From contig JADKHK010000013.1 in NCBI GenBank assembly GCA_016721845.1, positions 806,001 through 870,000 on the forward strand: a DNA stretch of 64,000 bases, written 5' to 3'. Each line of letters begins with the position of its first letter. Positions within the stretch are counted from its first letter, which is position 1. The DNA comes from Lysobacterales bacterium. GTDB taxonomy: Bacteria > Pseudomonadota > Gammaproteobacteria > Xanthomonadales > Ahniellaceae. Position numbers and translations under genes: made by a program. The notes under the pieces were generated by a model. That model was not told the origin of the DNA. It did no database searches and saw only the letters and a list, made by a program, of their open reading frames with translations. Positions 17,118 to 26,100 of this stretch are shown here, one piece after another.

Positions 17118-19511
17118 ATGAACGAACGTTCGACATCGGCAGCATTGCGAAAGTTGACATCACACGCGCGAGAACTCGCGACAAGGGGATTGGTTCTGGT
17201 CGATGCCTGGCCGGTGGTCGAGATCGCACAGCTGTATGAGCAGGTCGACAATCTCGCCGCCGCAGCCGACTTGCCCGACGCGAACGCGATGTCCGGTGCG
17301 GCGCTCGAACTCGCGGTATATCTCTCGGCTCTGGTCGAGTCCGGTAATGTCGCGAATCCTGTTCAGCGGGAGCGGGCGCGTGGATTGTTGGAGCGCCTCG
17401 CTGCGGTGTCCGGTGCAGCGACGCCCAGCGGAACGCCGGTCCCGGCTGCAAAGGCGAGCCAGCATCGCATCGTGTACTACCTGCGCGCCGACGACCGTGA
17501 GTTGCCCGGACTGATGCAGCAACTTGCGCATGAGCGCTTCGTCACTCGCAGTTTCAGCGATCTGAATCGGGCCATCGCCGAGGCACGCAGCCTGCCGCCA
17601 CATGCGCTGATCGTCGACGAAGGATTTACGCCGGGTATGGCACGCATGGTTGAAGCAGCCGAGCGTGCCGGCGGACCCGAGCGGCGACGGCCGCCGGTGC
17701 TCGCGTTGTGTGATGGCTCGGATGTGCGTCAGCGCCTGTTCGCGCAACGCAATGGCGCCGATGACGTGCTGGAAGGTGCAGACGCATTGCGTGCCGTGGA
17801 ACGGCTAATGGGCCTCTTCCTGCGCCAGCGGCGCGAAGACGCGCGCGTACTGATCATCGACGACGATGCCTCGATGGCGATGTTCTGCTCAAATGTGTTG
17901 GCCCACAGGGGCATCTCCGCGCGGATCGAACACTGCGCGCGTGACGGACTCGATGCGATCGGCGCCTACAAACCGGATCTCGTCCTGCTGGACCTGTACC
18001 TGCCGGACATGAACGGTATCGAAGTCGCGCAACTGATCCGCGAGCGACCCGACATGGTGTTGACTCCGATCGTTTTCATGTCCGGCGAGGAAGACATCGA
18101 CAAGCGCTTCGACGCCATCCGGATGGGCGGCGATGATTTTCTCGCGAAGCCGATGAAACCGAGGCACCTGCTGTCATCGGTCACAAGTCGCATGGGTCGG
18201 GCACGCAAGCTTGCCGCGACTGGCCTGCCACTGGATTCGGCGGTCGATTCGCGTTCCGGCCGGATCGACCGCGCCACATTGGTCCACGAGATCGAACGTG
18301 CCCGTCGCGGCGAATTGGGCGACTGCGTCGGACTGATCATGCTCAGTGTCGATGACGTACCGACGCTGGCAAAGCGGCTTGGCTTCGTGCGAACCGGTGA
18401 TCTCGCCCAGCAGATTGGCACGACCATCGCCAGCGAGCCGGCGTTGAAGTCCGGCGTCTGCGCCCTTGGTGAATTCAGTTTCGTGTTGCTGTTACCGGTG
18501 TCGAGCGAGGGCGCCTTGCGCATTGCTGCGGAAAATCTGCGTGCGCGGCTGTCCGGACGTGGTTGGTTGTCGGTCGATGCGGCGGTGCGCATGAGTTTTT
18601 CCTTGGGTGGTGCGCGTGCAGACACGCCGGGTGTGAAGGTCGATGATTTGATCAGCGGCGTCGGCGATGCCTTACAAGTCGCGCATGAGCAGGGCGGCGG
18701 TCGTAGCGAATGGATGACGCGGACTAGCGACGATGATCAGGTCACGCCGGAGGTGCGGCTCGCGCATGCGATCCTCCGGCGGCCGCTGATTGCCGACACG
18801 ACGCAATTCCGGTTCCGCGCTCTATTGCCCTTGCGTGGACAGTTGAGCAGCCAATATCTCGCCGATTTCGCGCTGGTCGCACCGAAGGCTTCTCAAGCCC
18901 TGCGTATCGAGCGCGACACGTTTCTGCCGATCGCGAGAACATTGAACGTGACGCGTGCCGTCGATCGCTGGCAGGTCCATGCGCTCGGTCAGCGGGCCTG
19001 CCTGGAGTTGGGTGCCCAGCCAGAACTTAGGCTGCTGCTGCCAATGAGTATCGATAGCCTGTTCGACCCTGCGTTCCCGCAGTGGCTGGGTGCCGACCTG
19101 CACGGCCTGCAATGTGATGCGGACGCGTTGGCGCTGGTGTTCAATGCTGGGCAACTGGTCGAGGATGTGCCGCGTGCGAGCCGTGCCCTGGAGTTGATCC
19201 AGACGACGGGTGTACGCCTGTGTCTGTCCGGCTTCAGCGATTTCGGTCGCGACCAGCAACGCTTGTGCCGTCTGCCAAGTGTCTATGCGAATCTGATTGA
19301 CTGGGACACGACGTTGCAGGGCTGGCGTGAGTCGCGTGCCCGTCTGGTCGCAGAGTCGCTGAAGCACGGCAAACTCGTGGTCATGTGCGGCGTCGACGAG
19401 CCCTCGCCGCTGGTCGAATTGTTTCGAGATGGCGTGCACTACGTCGTCGGTGACGCATTGGGTACGTGGGGCTCGACACTCACCGCGACTGCGGCGCCAG
19501 TCCGATCCTGA
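17118..19511 (+). CDS. Dual-receiver response regulator with degenerate GGDEF and EAL domains
   Basis: 797-residue cytosolic protein. Order: N-terminal helical segment (1-110), a degenerate receiver lacking the phospho-Asp (about 115-230), a canonical receiver with D292 (VLIIDDDASM, LLDLYLPDMNG, FMSGEED, LAKPMKP), a degenerate GGDEF domain in which the signature reads GEFSF near 450, and a degenerate EAL domain (about 540-790) with no EAL motif or metal ligands. It is therefore unlikely to make or cleave c-di-GMP and may act as a c-di-GMP- or phosphorylation-responsive adaptor, comparable in logic to FimX. An in-frame ATG at 17079 would add 13 residues. No histidine kinase is adjacent. Confidence 0.8.
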   Translation: MNERSTSAALRKLTSHARELATRGLVLVDAWPVVEIAQLYEQVDNLAAAADLPDANAMSGAALELAVYLSALVESGNVANPVQRERARGLLERLAAVSGAATPSGTPVPAAKASQHRIVYYLRADDRELPGLMQQLAHERFVTRSFSDLNRAIAEARSLPPHALIVDEGFTPGMARMVEAAERAGGPERRRPPVLALCDGSDVRQRLFAQRNGADDVLEGADALRAVERLMGLFLRQRREDARVLIIDDDASMAMFCSNVLAHRGISARIEHCARDGLDAIGAYKPDLVLLDLYLPDMNGIEVAQLIRERPDMVLTPIVFMSGEEDIDKRFDAIRMGGDDFLAKPMKPRHLLSSVTSRMGRARKLAATGLPLDSAVDSRSGRIDRATLVHEIERARRGELGDCVGLIMLSVDDVPTLAKRLGFVRTGDLAQQIGTTIASEPALKSGVCALGEFSFVLLLPVSSEGALRIAAENLRARLSGRGWLSVDAAVRMSFSLGGARADTPGVKVDDLISGVGDALQVAHEQGGGRSEWMTRTSDDDQVTPEVRLAHAILRRPLIADTTQFRFRALLPLRGQLSSQYLADFALVAPKASQALRIERDTFLPIARTLNVTRAVDRWQVHALGQRACLELGAQPELRLLLPMSIDSLFDPAFPQWLGADLHGLQCDADALALVFNAGQLVEDVPRASRALELIQTTGVRLCLSGFSDFGRDQQRLCRLPSVYANLIDWDTTLQGWRESRARLVAESLKHGKLVVMCGVDEPSPLVELFRDGVHYVVGDALGTWGSTLTATAAPVRS

Positions 19512-19518
19512 ATAGCGG

Positions 19519-19546
19519 TTGCCGGAGAGCGCTTTCGGGCTAGACT
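19519..19546 (+). promoter_or_regulatory. Candidate promoter of the 2-oxoacid oxidoreductase operon
   Basis: TTGCCG (19519-19524) and TAGACT (19541-19546) are 16 bases apart, 60 bases before the first gene's ATG at 19606. A GGGGAGAAG ribosome-binding site follows at 19597-19605. Confidence 0.45.
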
Positions 19547-19605
19547 CGAATCGTTGTTGCTGTCGCTTCCGTGTTGCGTTCGTCTGTCGTCTGATGGGGA
19601 GAAGC

Positions 19606-21429
19606 ATGCGTCCGACCGATATCCGCAAGCCCGACTATTTCCACAAGGTGGTCGACTGCCAATGGGCTTGCCCGGCGCATACGCCGGTGCCCGAATACAT
19701 CCGCCTGATCGCCGCCGGCAAGCATGACGCCGCCTACATGGTGAACTGGTGGTCGAACGTGTTCCCGGGCGTGCTCGGCCGCACCTGCGATCGTCCGTGC
19801 GAACCGGCCTGCCGACGCGGGCGGGTCGAGGAGGGCAATGGCGAGAAGCCTGAACCGGTCGCGATCTGCCGACTCAAGCGCGTCGCCGCCGACCACAAGG
19901 GCGATATCAGCGCGCAGATGCCCAAGGCGAAGGCGCGCAATGGCAAGCGTGTCGCCTGCATCGGCGCCGGTCCTGCATCGATGACGGTGGCGCGCGATCT
20001 CGCACTCGAAGGTTATGCGGTCACCGTCTTCGATGCCGACCCGAAGGCCGGCGGTTTCATGCGTACCCAGGTGCCGCGCTTCCGGTTGCCGGAATCGGTG
20101 ATCGACGAGGAATGCGATTTCATCCTCGACCTCGGTGTCGAATTGCGCGGTGGCACCCGCATCGATTCGCTGAAGGAACTGATCGGGCAGGGCTGGGACG
20201 CGATCTTCGTCGGTTCCGGTGCGCCACGCGGCCGCGATCTGGACTTGCCCGGCCGCAAGGAAGCAGCGGCCAACATCCATCTCGGCATCGACTGGCTGGC
20301 CTCGGTCTCGTTCCAGCACATCGAACGGATCGGTCGCCGGGTGATCGTGCTCGGTGGCGGCAATACCGCGATGGACTGCTGCCGCTCCGCGCGTCGGCTC
20401 GGGGGCGACGACGTCAAGGTGATCGTGCGTTCCGGCTACGAGGAAATGAAGGCCTCGCCCTGGGAAAAGGAGGATGCGCAGCACGAAGGCATCCCGTTCC
20501 TGAACTATCACGTCCCCAAGACCTTCGAGCACGAGAACGGCAAGCTGGTCGCGATGACCTTCGAGATCGTGCGCGCCGAGTTCGATGCCAAGGGCCGGCG
20601 TACCTTGGTGCCGACCGGGGAGCCGGACGTGCGGGTCGACTGCGACGACGTTTTGATTGCAGTCGGGCAGGAGAACGCGTTCCCGTGGATCGAGCGCGAC
20701 ATCGGGCTTGAGTTCGATCAGTGGGGCCTGCCGGTACTCGACAAGGACTCGCTGCAGTCGACGGTCAAGCAGGTTTTTTTCGGGGGCGATGCCGCATTCG
20801 GGCCGAAGAACATCATCTGGGCGGTGGCGCACGGTCACGAGGCCGCCGTCTCGATCGACAAGTTCCTGCAAGGCGAGGACGTCAATGAACGGCCGCCGCC
20901 GATGGTCAACCTGGCCTCGCAGAAGATGGGCATCCACGAGTGGAGCTACGACAACGAGATCACCCGCGACGAACGCTACGTCGTGCCGTGGGCGCCGAAG
21001 GAACTGACGCTGAAGAGCATCAAGGTCGAAGTCGAACTCGGCTTCGACGCGCAGACCGCCTGCAAGGAAGCGGCACGTTGCCTCAACTGCGACGTGCAAA
21101 CCGTGTTCATCAAGGACGCCTGCATCGAGTGCGATGCCTGCGTCGACATCTGCCCGATGGACAGCATCAGTTTCACTTTCAATGCCGACGAGCCGGAGTT
21201 GCGCAAGCGCCTGACCGCGCCGGCGCTGAACCTGACCCAGGACTTGTACGTGTCCGACAACGTCAAGACCGGGAGGGTCATGGTCAAGGACGAGGACGTG
21301 TGTCTGCATTGCGGACTCTGTGCCGAACGTTGCCCGACCGGTGCCTGGGACATGCAGAAATTTTTGCTCGAGACCACCAAGGCCGGGCCCGGATGTCGCA
21401 GCAAGGCCAAGCTCGGAGCGGCGGCATGA
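19606..21429 (+). CDS. FAD/NAD(P)-binding iron-sulfur oxidoreductase subunit (GltD-like with 2[4Fe-4S] C-terminus)
   Basis: 607-residue electron-transfer flavoprotein. An N-terminal Fe-S region with Cys at 18 and 22 (DCQWACPAHT) and CDRPCEPACRRG resembles glutamate synthase small subunit; then the FAD site ACIGAGPASMTVARDLA, the NAD(P) site VIVLGGGNTAMDCCR, and a C-terminal bacterial ferredoxin domain with two [4Fe-4S] motifs (CIECDACVDICP, CLHCGLCAERCP). It overlaps the alpha-subunit gene by 4 bases. Inferred role: accept electrons from the oxidoreductase through its Fe-S chain and pass them to NAD(P)+, or the reverse. Start follows GGGGAGAAGC. Confidence 0.87.
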   Translation: MRPTDIRKPDYFHKVVDCQWACPAHTPVPEYIRLIAAGKHDAAYMVNWWSNVFPGVLGRTCDRPCEPACRRGRVEEGNGEKPEPVAICRLKRVAADHKGDISAQMPKAKARNGKRVACIGAGPASMTVARDLALEGYAVTVFDADPKAGGFMRTQVPRFRLPESVIDEECDFILDLGVELRGGTRIDSLKELIGQGWDAIFVGSGAPRGRDLDLPGRKEAAANIHLGIDWLASVSFQHIERIGRRVIVLGGGNTAMDCCRSARRLGGDDVKVIVRSGYEEMKASPWEKEDAQHEGIPFLNYHVPKTFEHENGKLVAMTFEIVRAEFDAKGRRTLVPTGEPDVRVDCDDVLIAVGQENAFPWIERDIGLEFDQWGLPVLDKDSLQSTVKQVFFGGDAAFGPKNIIWAVAHGHEAAVSIDKFLQGEDVNERPPPMVNLASQKMGIHEWSYDNEITRDERYVVPWAPKELTLKSIKVEVELGFDAQTACKEAARCLNCDVQTVFIKDACIECDACVDICPMDSISFTFNADEPELRKRLTAPALNLTQDLYVSDNVKTGRVMVKDEDVCLHCGLCAERCPTGAWDMQKFLLETTKAGPGCRSKAKLGAAA

Positions 21430-23258
21430 ACGCACAATTGAAACCTCAATCCCTCACCGCGACCAACGACTTCGTCGTCAAGTTCGCGAACGTCAACGGC
21501 TCGGGTTCGGCCTCCGCCAACGAACTGTTCGCGAAGGCGATCCTGCGCATGGGCGTGCCGGTCAGCCCGCGCAACATCTTCCCGTCGAACATCCAGGGCT
21601 TGCCGACCTGGTATGAAATCCGCGTCACCGAGGCCGGCTGGCTGGGTCGACGCGGCGGTGTCGACCTGATGGTCGCGATGAATCCGCAGACCTGGAACAG
21701 CGACCTCAAGGAGATCGAACCCGGCGGCTATCTGTTCTATGACAGCAGCAAGCCCTTGCCGGCCTCGCGTTTCCGCAGCGACATTACCGTCATCGGCATG
21801 CCGCTGACCGAGATCTGCAACGCCACCTATTCCGATGCGCGGCAACGGCAGCTATTCAAGAACATCCTCTACGTCGGCGCCTTGTCGGTGATGCTGGACA
21901 TGGAACCGGCGGTGATCGAGCAGTTGTTCACCGAACAATACAAAGGCAAGGAAAAACTGCTCGACTCGAATGTGCAGGCGTTGCATCTCGGCCGCGACTA
22001 CGCAACGAAACATATCGGTCGCATCGGGCTGAACGTGAAGCGCGCGAACCAGGTCGGCGACCGCATCTTCGTCGATGGCAATAGCGCCGCTGCGCTGGGC
22101 TGCGTCTACGGCGGTGCCACCGTGTGCGCCTGGTATCCGATCACGCCATCGAGTTCACTCGCCGAGGCCTTCCAGTCGTACTGCCAGAAGCTGCGTGTCG
22201 ATCCGGAGACCGGCAAGAACCGCTACGCGATCGTGCAGGCCGAAGACGAGATCGCCTCGGTCGGCATGGTCGTCGGTGCCGGCTGGAACGGAGCACGCGC
22301 GTTCACGACCACATCGGGCCCGGGCGTGTCGCTGATGACCGAATTCCTCGGCCTCGCTTACTTCGCCGAGATCCCGATCACCCTGATCAACGTGCAACGT
22401 GGCGGGCCATCCACCGGCATGCCGACGCGCACGCAACAGGCCGACATCGTCTCCTGTGCCTATGCGTCGCACGGCGACACCAAGCACATCCTGCTGTTCC
22501 CGGAAGATCCGAAAGAATGTTTCGATCATTCCGCCGCGGCCCTGGATCTGGCCGATCGCCTGCAGACGCCGGTGTTCGTGATGACCGACCTCGATATCGG
22601 CATGAACCAGCGCCTTTGCGCACCCTTCGACTGGGACGACACGCGCGAATACGACCGCGGCAAGGTGATGACGGCCGAGGAACTCGATGCCGGTCGCGAC
22701 TTCGGGCGCTATCTCGACGTCGACGGCGACGGCATCCCGTTCCGCACCTATCCGGGCACGCACCCCAGCAAGGGCGGCTTTTTCACCCGCGGCACTACTC
22801 GCAATGCCTACGCGCAGTACTCCGAAACCGGTCCGGACTATCTGTACAACGTGCATCGCCTGCTGAAGAAGCTCGATACCGCGAAGACGCTGGTGCCGCA
22901 GCCGGTGATTCGTCCGGCCGCAGCACCGACGCGTTTCGGCGTGCTCTATTTCGGTTCGACCAGTCCGGCGATGCACGAGGCGCTGGAGGCATTGGAGGCG
23001 ATGGGTCTGCATCTTGATGCCTTGCGGCTGCGGGCGTTTCCGTTCTCCGACAGCGTGGTCGAGTTCATCGACGCGCATGATCAGGTCTTCGTGGTCGAAC
23101 AGAACCGCGATGCGCAATTGCGCGGCATGTTGATCACCGAACTGGAGATCGCACCGCAGCGGTTGCCGAAGATCCTGCACTACGACGGGACGCCGATCAC
23201 CGCCCGTTTCATCACCGCCGCGATTGCCGAACAGATGCGTGCAGGGAGCCGGGCATGA
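21426..23258 (+). CDS. 2-oxoacid:acceptor oxidoreductase, fused gamma-alpha subunit (KorA-like)
   Basis: 610 residues. Residues 1-190 form the gamma (catalytic) domain (KFANVNGSGSASANELFAKA), followed by the alpha domain with the TPP/CoA-facing motif ITPSSSLAEAF and the loop TTTSGPGVSLMTEFLGLAYFAEIP. This gamma-alpha fusion is typical of KorA/2-oxoglutarate:ferredoxin oxidoreductases, which carry out reversible CoA-dependent oxidative decarboxylation. PTRTQQAD is the substrate-loop region; 2-oxoglutarate is the likeliest substrate but pyruvate or branched 2-oxoacids are not excluded. Start and end overlap its neighbours by 4 bases. Confidence 0.88.
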   Translation: MNAQLKPQSLTATNDFVVKFANVNGSGSASANELFAKAILRMGVPVSPRNIFPSNIQGLPTWYEIRVTEAGWLGRRGGVDLMVAMNPQTWNSDLKEIEPGGYLFYDSSKPLPASRFRSDITVIGMPLTEICNATYSDARQRQLFKNILYVGALSVMLDMEPAVIEQLFTEQYKGKEKLLDSNVQALHLGRDYATKHIGRIGLNVKRANQVGDRIFVDGNSAAALGCVYGGATVCAWYPITPSSSLAEAFQSYCQKLRVDPETGKNRYAIVQAEDEIASVGMVVGAGWNGARAFTTTSGPGVSLMTEFLGLAYFAEIPITLINVQRGGPSTGMPTRTQQADIVSCAYASHGDTKHILLFPEDPKECFDHSAAALDLADRLQTPVFVMTDLDIGMNQRLCAPFDWDDTREYDRGKVMTAEELDAGRDFGRYLDVDGDGIPFRTYPGTHPSKGGFFTRGTTRNAYAQYSETGPDYLYNVHRLLKKLDTAKTLVPQPVIRPAAAPTRFGVLYFGSTSPAMHEALEALEAMGLHLDALRLRAFPFSDSVVEFIDAHDQVFVVEQNRDAQLRGMLITELEIAPQRLPKILHYDGTPITARFITAAIAEQMRAGSRA

Positions 23259-24310
23259 CTTATCTCGCCAAACCGAAGTTGCATCATCCCAGCCTTGCGC
23301 AGAACAAGGTCTGCCGTACCCGCCGCGACTACGAAGGACGCGTGTCGACGCTGTGCGCGGGCTGTGGCCACGATTCGATCTCGGCGGCCATCATCCAGGC
23401 CTGCTGGGAGATGGATGTCGAACCGCATCGCGTCGCGAAGCTGTCGGGCATCGGCTGCTCGTCGAAGACGCCGGACTACTTCCTCGGCAATTCGCACGGC
23501 TTCAACACCGTGCACGGGCGCATGCCCTCGGTGCTGACCGGCGCGAATCTGGCAAATCGCGCGCTGCTGTATCTGGGCGTGTCCGGCGACGGCGATTCCG
23601 CCTCGATCGGCATCGGCCAGTTCGCGCACGTGATGCGTCGCGGCGTGAACATGGTCTACATCCTCGAAAACAACGGCGTGTATGGGCTGACCAAGGGCCA
23701 GTTCTCGGCCACGGCGGACCAGGGTTCGAAGTCGAAGAAGGGCGTCGTCAATTCGGATACGCCGATCGACACCGTGAGCCTGGCCCTGCAGATGGGCGCC
23801 AGTTTCGTGGCACGCGGATTTTCCGGCGACAAACAGCAACTGGTGCCGATCATCAAGGCCGCGATCGCGCACAAGGGCGCGGCCTTCATCGATATCGTCA
23901 GTCCCTGCGTCGCGTTCAACAACCACCCGGGCAGCACCAAGAGCTACGACTACGTGCGCGAGCACAACGAGGCGGTGAACCGGATCGACTTCATCCCGAC
24001 GCGGGAAGAGATTGTCGTCGACTACGCGGAAGGGCAGGTCATCGAAGTCGAGCAACACGACGGCACCGTGCTGCTGCTGCGCAAGCTGCATCGCGACTAC
24101 GACCCGCACAACAAGATCGGCGCGATGAACTACATCACCAAGCACCAGGCCGAAGGCGAAGTCGTCACCGGCCTGCTCTACGTCGACAACGATGCCCAGG
24201 ACCTGCACGAACACCTCAACACCATCGACATCCCGCTCAACACCCTCACCGCCAAGGACCTAAACCCCGGCAGGGCGGCACTGGACAAGATCAATCAGCG
24301 GTTGCGCTAA
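23255..24310 (+). CDS. 2-oxoacid:acceptor oxidoreductase beta subunit (KorB-like)
   Basis: 351-residue TPP- and [4Fe-4S]-binding subunit. Cluster ligands are visible as C34 and C37 (LCAGCGHDS), GIGCSS and SPCVAFNNHPGS; the TPP-Mg motif is SGDGDSASIG...ILENNGVYGLTKGQ. It completes the enzyme with the fused gamma-alpha subunit (4-base overlap). Last gene of the three-gene operon; no terminator is visible before the RAYT element. Confidence 0.9.
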   Translation: MTYLAKPKLHHPSLAQNKVCRTRRDYEGRVSTLCAGCGHDSISAAIIQACWEMDVEPHRVAKLSGIGCSSKTPDYFLGNSHGFNTVHGRMPSVLTGANLANRALLYLGVSGDGDSASIGIGQFAHVMRRGVNMVYILENNGVYGLTKGQFSATADQGSKSKKGVVNSDTPIDTVSLALQMGASFVARGFSGDKQQLVPIIKAAIAHKGAAFIDIVSPCVAFNNHPGSTKSYDYVREHNEAVNRIDFIPTREEIVVDYAEGQVIEVEQHDGTVLLLRKLHRDYDPHNKIGAMNYITKHQAEGEVVTGLLYVDNDAQDLHEHLNTIDIPLNTLTAKDLNPGRAALDKINQRLR

Positions 24311-24348
24311 CGGTGTTCTGCAGTGATGCCGGGAGGCGCGACGAGCAC

Positions 24349-24380
24349 CGTAGGCTGGGTAGAGCGCAGCGAAACCCAGC
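24349..24380 (+). repeat. REP-like repeat, left copy
   Basis: 32 bases starting CGTAGGCTGGGT and ending AAACCCAGC, itself an imperfect palindrome (GCTGGGT/ACCCAGC) able to form a hairpin. It lies five bases beyond the transposase stop codon. Confidence 0.9.
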
Positions 24381-24385
24381 ATCGG

Positions 24386-24916
24386 TTACTCGAACGACAA
24401 CTTCGTGATCTCCTGCGAAGCACCCCAGTCGACCTCATAGTGGCCCGCGTCGACGAAGCGGTGAAAACTCGAATGCGGCCAATCGCGCACTTGCGAAACC
24501 AATCCGTGTTTGACCGGGTTGAAGTGGATGTAGTCGAGGTGAAGGTGCAGATCCAATTCGTCGCGGATCAGGTGCTCCCAATACCTTCGCTGCCACAGCC
24601 CACGCTCCGACTTCTTCCAGCGACTTGGCGAAACATGCTCGTTGGCCGGAATCGCGCGTGAGAAGCGGGACTTGATCAGGCGCCAACGCGTTGGGTAGTT
24701 CGTGTCACCCTCCGGAAGGCGCCATACGCAGTGCAGATGATCCGGAAGCACGACGATGGCGGACAGTTCGAAGGGATGACTTGCGCGTACGGCGCGGAAT
24801 GCGTCGCGCAGGACATCGACATGGCGGACGAGCAGATCGTTGTCGCGGCTATTTGCGGCGTTGACGGTGAAGAAGTAGGTGCTGCCTGGGGACCAGGTCC
24901 TGCGATAAGTTCGCAT
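24386..24916 (-). CDS. REP-associated tyrosine transposase (RAYT, Y1 superfamily)
   Basis: 176-residue TnpA-REP-type single-strand nuclease. The HUH metal motif is H60-L-H62 (LPDHLHCVW) and the catalytic tyrosine is Y129 in LDYIHFNPVKHGLV; GLWQRRYWEH is also a RAYT hallmark. RAYTs cleave and mobilise REP sequences. The ORF is intact, so the enzyme may be active. The ATG at 24916 lies 20 bases inside the right repeat; a longer open frame runs through that repeat but has no family similarity upstream. Confidence 0.92.
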   Translation of the reverse strand: MRTYRRTWSPGSTYFFTVNAANSRDNDLLVRHVDVLRDAFRAVRASHPFELSAIVVLPDHLHCVWRLPEGDTNYPTRWRLIKSRFSRAIPANEHVSPSRWKKSERGLWQRRYWEHLIRDELDLHLHLDYIHFNPVKHGLVSQVRDWPHSSFHRFVDAGHYEVDWGASQEITKLSFE

Positions 24917-24936
24917 TGCTGAAGGGTACGGCAATT

Positions 24937-24968
24937 GCTGGGTTTCGCTGCGCTCAACCCAGCCTACG
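24937..24968 (-). repeat. REP-like repeat, right copy (inverted)
   Basis: Reverse complement of the left copy except one base (T for A after CTGGGT). It lies 20 bases upstream of the transposase ATG, so it may also affect its expression. Confidence 0.9.
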
Positions 24969-24978
24969 TTTTGGTGTG

Positions 24979-25989
24979 TCAGTCCTTCGCCTCGGAGCGA
25001 ACTTTTCCCGCCGTCTTCCCAAACCACCGCTTCGCCGCGCGGCTGAGGCTGCTGGCGTCGTGGTAGCCGAGGTGTTGGGCGGCGGCTTCGAGGGTGAGGC
25101 CTTGGGCCAGGAGTTGTTCGAGGGCGTGTTTGCGGGCGGTATCGACGAGGTGGGTCCAGGACTGGCCTTCGTGCCGCAACTGCCGCTGCACGGCGCGCAC
25201 GCTCATGCCGAGGGCGGCGGCGAGATCGGGGATGCGCATGCGACCGGCTGGTTGTGCGGGTAGCCATTGCTGCGCGAACGCGGTGACGTGGCCCGGTTGC
25301 GGCAGGCCGTCGAGCTGGCGGTCGAGCAGATCGCAATGCATGCGGTGCAATTCGGCATCGGCCTGCGGCAGGCGGCGGGCCAGATCGGCGGCGGCGAAAC
25401 GCAGCGTGTGTGCCGGTGCGTTGAATTGCACGTCGCAGCCGAACAGTTGTCGATAGGCCGACCCATCGCCGAGCGGCGCATGCCGGAAGCTCACCGCGAC
25501 CGGTGCGAGCGGACGTTCCGCCAGCCAGCGCGCCATCACGCACATGCCGCCGACGATGGCCTCGACCTGCTGCGGAAACTGCTGCACGCGCATCAGCTTC
25601 GCGCTGTAGTGGATCGACACGTCGCCATTCGCATGCGTCTCGGTGGTCATCACCCCGGACTCGCTGACCAGTCGGTGATAACGCAGCATCAACGCAAGCG
25701 CATCGGCGAGCGAGGCGCTGCTCATCGTCGCCAGGCCGAGCACGCGGAAGGTCGTCGGTTTGGTTGCGTCTGCGACCTTGAGTCCGAGCAGCGGATCCCG
25801 TGTCAACGCCAATCCGCGCGCCCAGATGCGGTGCATGTCCTCGACCCCGACGCGACCGTTCGGGGCATCCAGTGTCGCGATATCGACGCGCGTGCCGCTC
25901 AGCACCTCATCCGCCGCGACGCCGCACGCCTCGATCACCCCGAGCAGGGTCCGCACATAGGCGTTGGCGATGGTGCGCGGATCGAGCAT
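24979..25989 (-). CDS. AraC family transcriptional regulator (Arabinose_bd/HTH_18 type)
   Basis: 336-residue regulator with an N-terminal Arabinose_bd (DUF4879-less OruR/VirS-like) sensor domain, e.g. FRVLGLATMSSASLADALALML, and a C-terminal double HTH (IPDLAAALGMSVRAVQRQLRHEG and LTLEAAAQHLGYHDASSLSRAAKRWFG). This subclass often controls adjacent lipid or alkane metabolism genes. It is divergent from a hydroxylase-SRPBCC pair, and a 21-base-spaced direct repeat lies between them, so it probably regulates that pair. Ligand unknown. Confidence 0.9.
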   Translation of the reverse strand: MLDPRTIANAYVRTLLGVIEACGVAADEVLSGTRVDIATLDAPNGRVGVEDMHRIWARGLALTRDPLLGLKVADATKPTTFRVLGLATMSSASLADALALMLRYHRLVSESGVMTTETHANGDVSIHYSAKLMRVQQFPQQVEAIVGGMCVMARWLAERPLAPVAVSFRHAPLGDGSAYRQLFGCDVQFNAPAHTLRFAAADLARRLPQADAELHRMHCDLLDRQLDGLPQPGHVTAFAQQWLPAQPAGRMRIPDLAAALGMSVRAVQRQLRHEGQSWTHLVDTARKHALEQLLAQGLTLEAAAQHLGYHDASSLSRAAKRWFGKTAGKVRSEAKD

Positions 25990-26019
25990 GTCGCCTGATT
26001 AGGCCTGCTGGCGCGAAAT

Positions 26020-26047
26020 GTCAATGTCATTGCGTCTGCCGTCAATG
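26020..26047. promoter_or_regulatory. Candidate AraC-type operator: direct repeat GTCAATG
   Basis: GTCAATG occurs at 26020-26026 and 26041-26047, start-to-start distance exactly 21 bases (two helical turns), the usual geometry of AraC-family half-sites. It lies between the divergent regulator and hydroxylase genes; the first copy is inside the palindrome CAATGTCATTG. Confidence 0.5.
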
Positions 26048-26100
26048 CGTCCCGGCGCCATCGCGACCATGCTCCGTCCATGCCTGCAGGAGCACCGCGC

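Larger units (their letters stand above)
24349..24968 (-). mobile_element. RAYT element: transposase gene between inverted REP-like repeats
   Basis: A 176-residue REP-associated tyrosine transposase gene lies between two 32-base copies of one sequence in inverted orientation, differing at a single position. This is the usual architecture of a chromosomally domesticated RAYT with its cognate repeats. It sits between the converging ends of the oxidoreductase operon and the araC-type gene. Confidence 0.85.

Noticed and set aside
24349..24968. Insertion sequence with target-site duplication
   Set aside because: The ends are hairpin REP-like repeats and the enzyme is RAYT-type; no direct duplications flank it.
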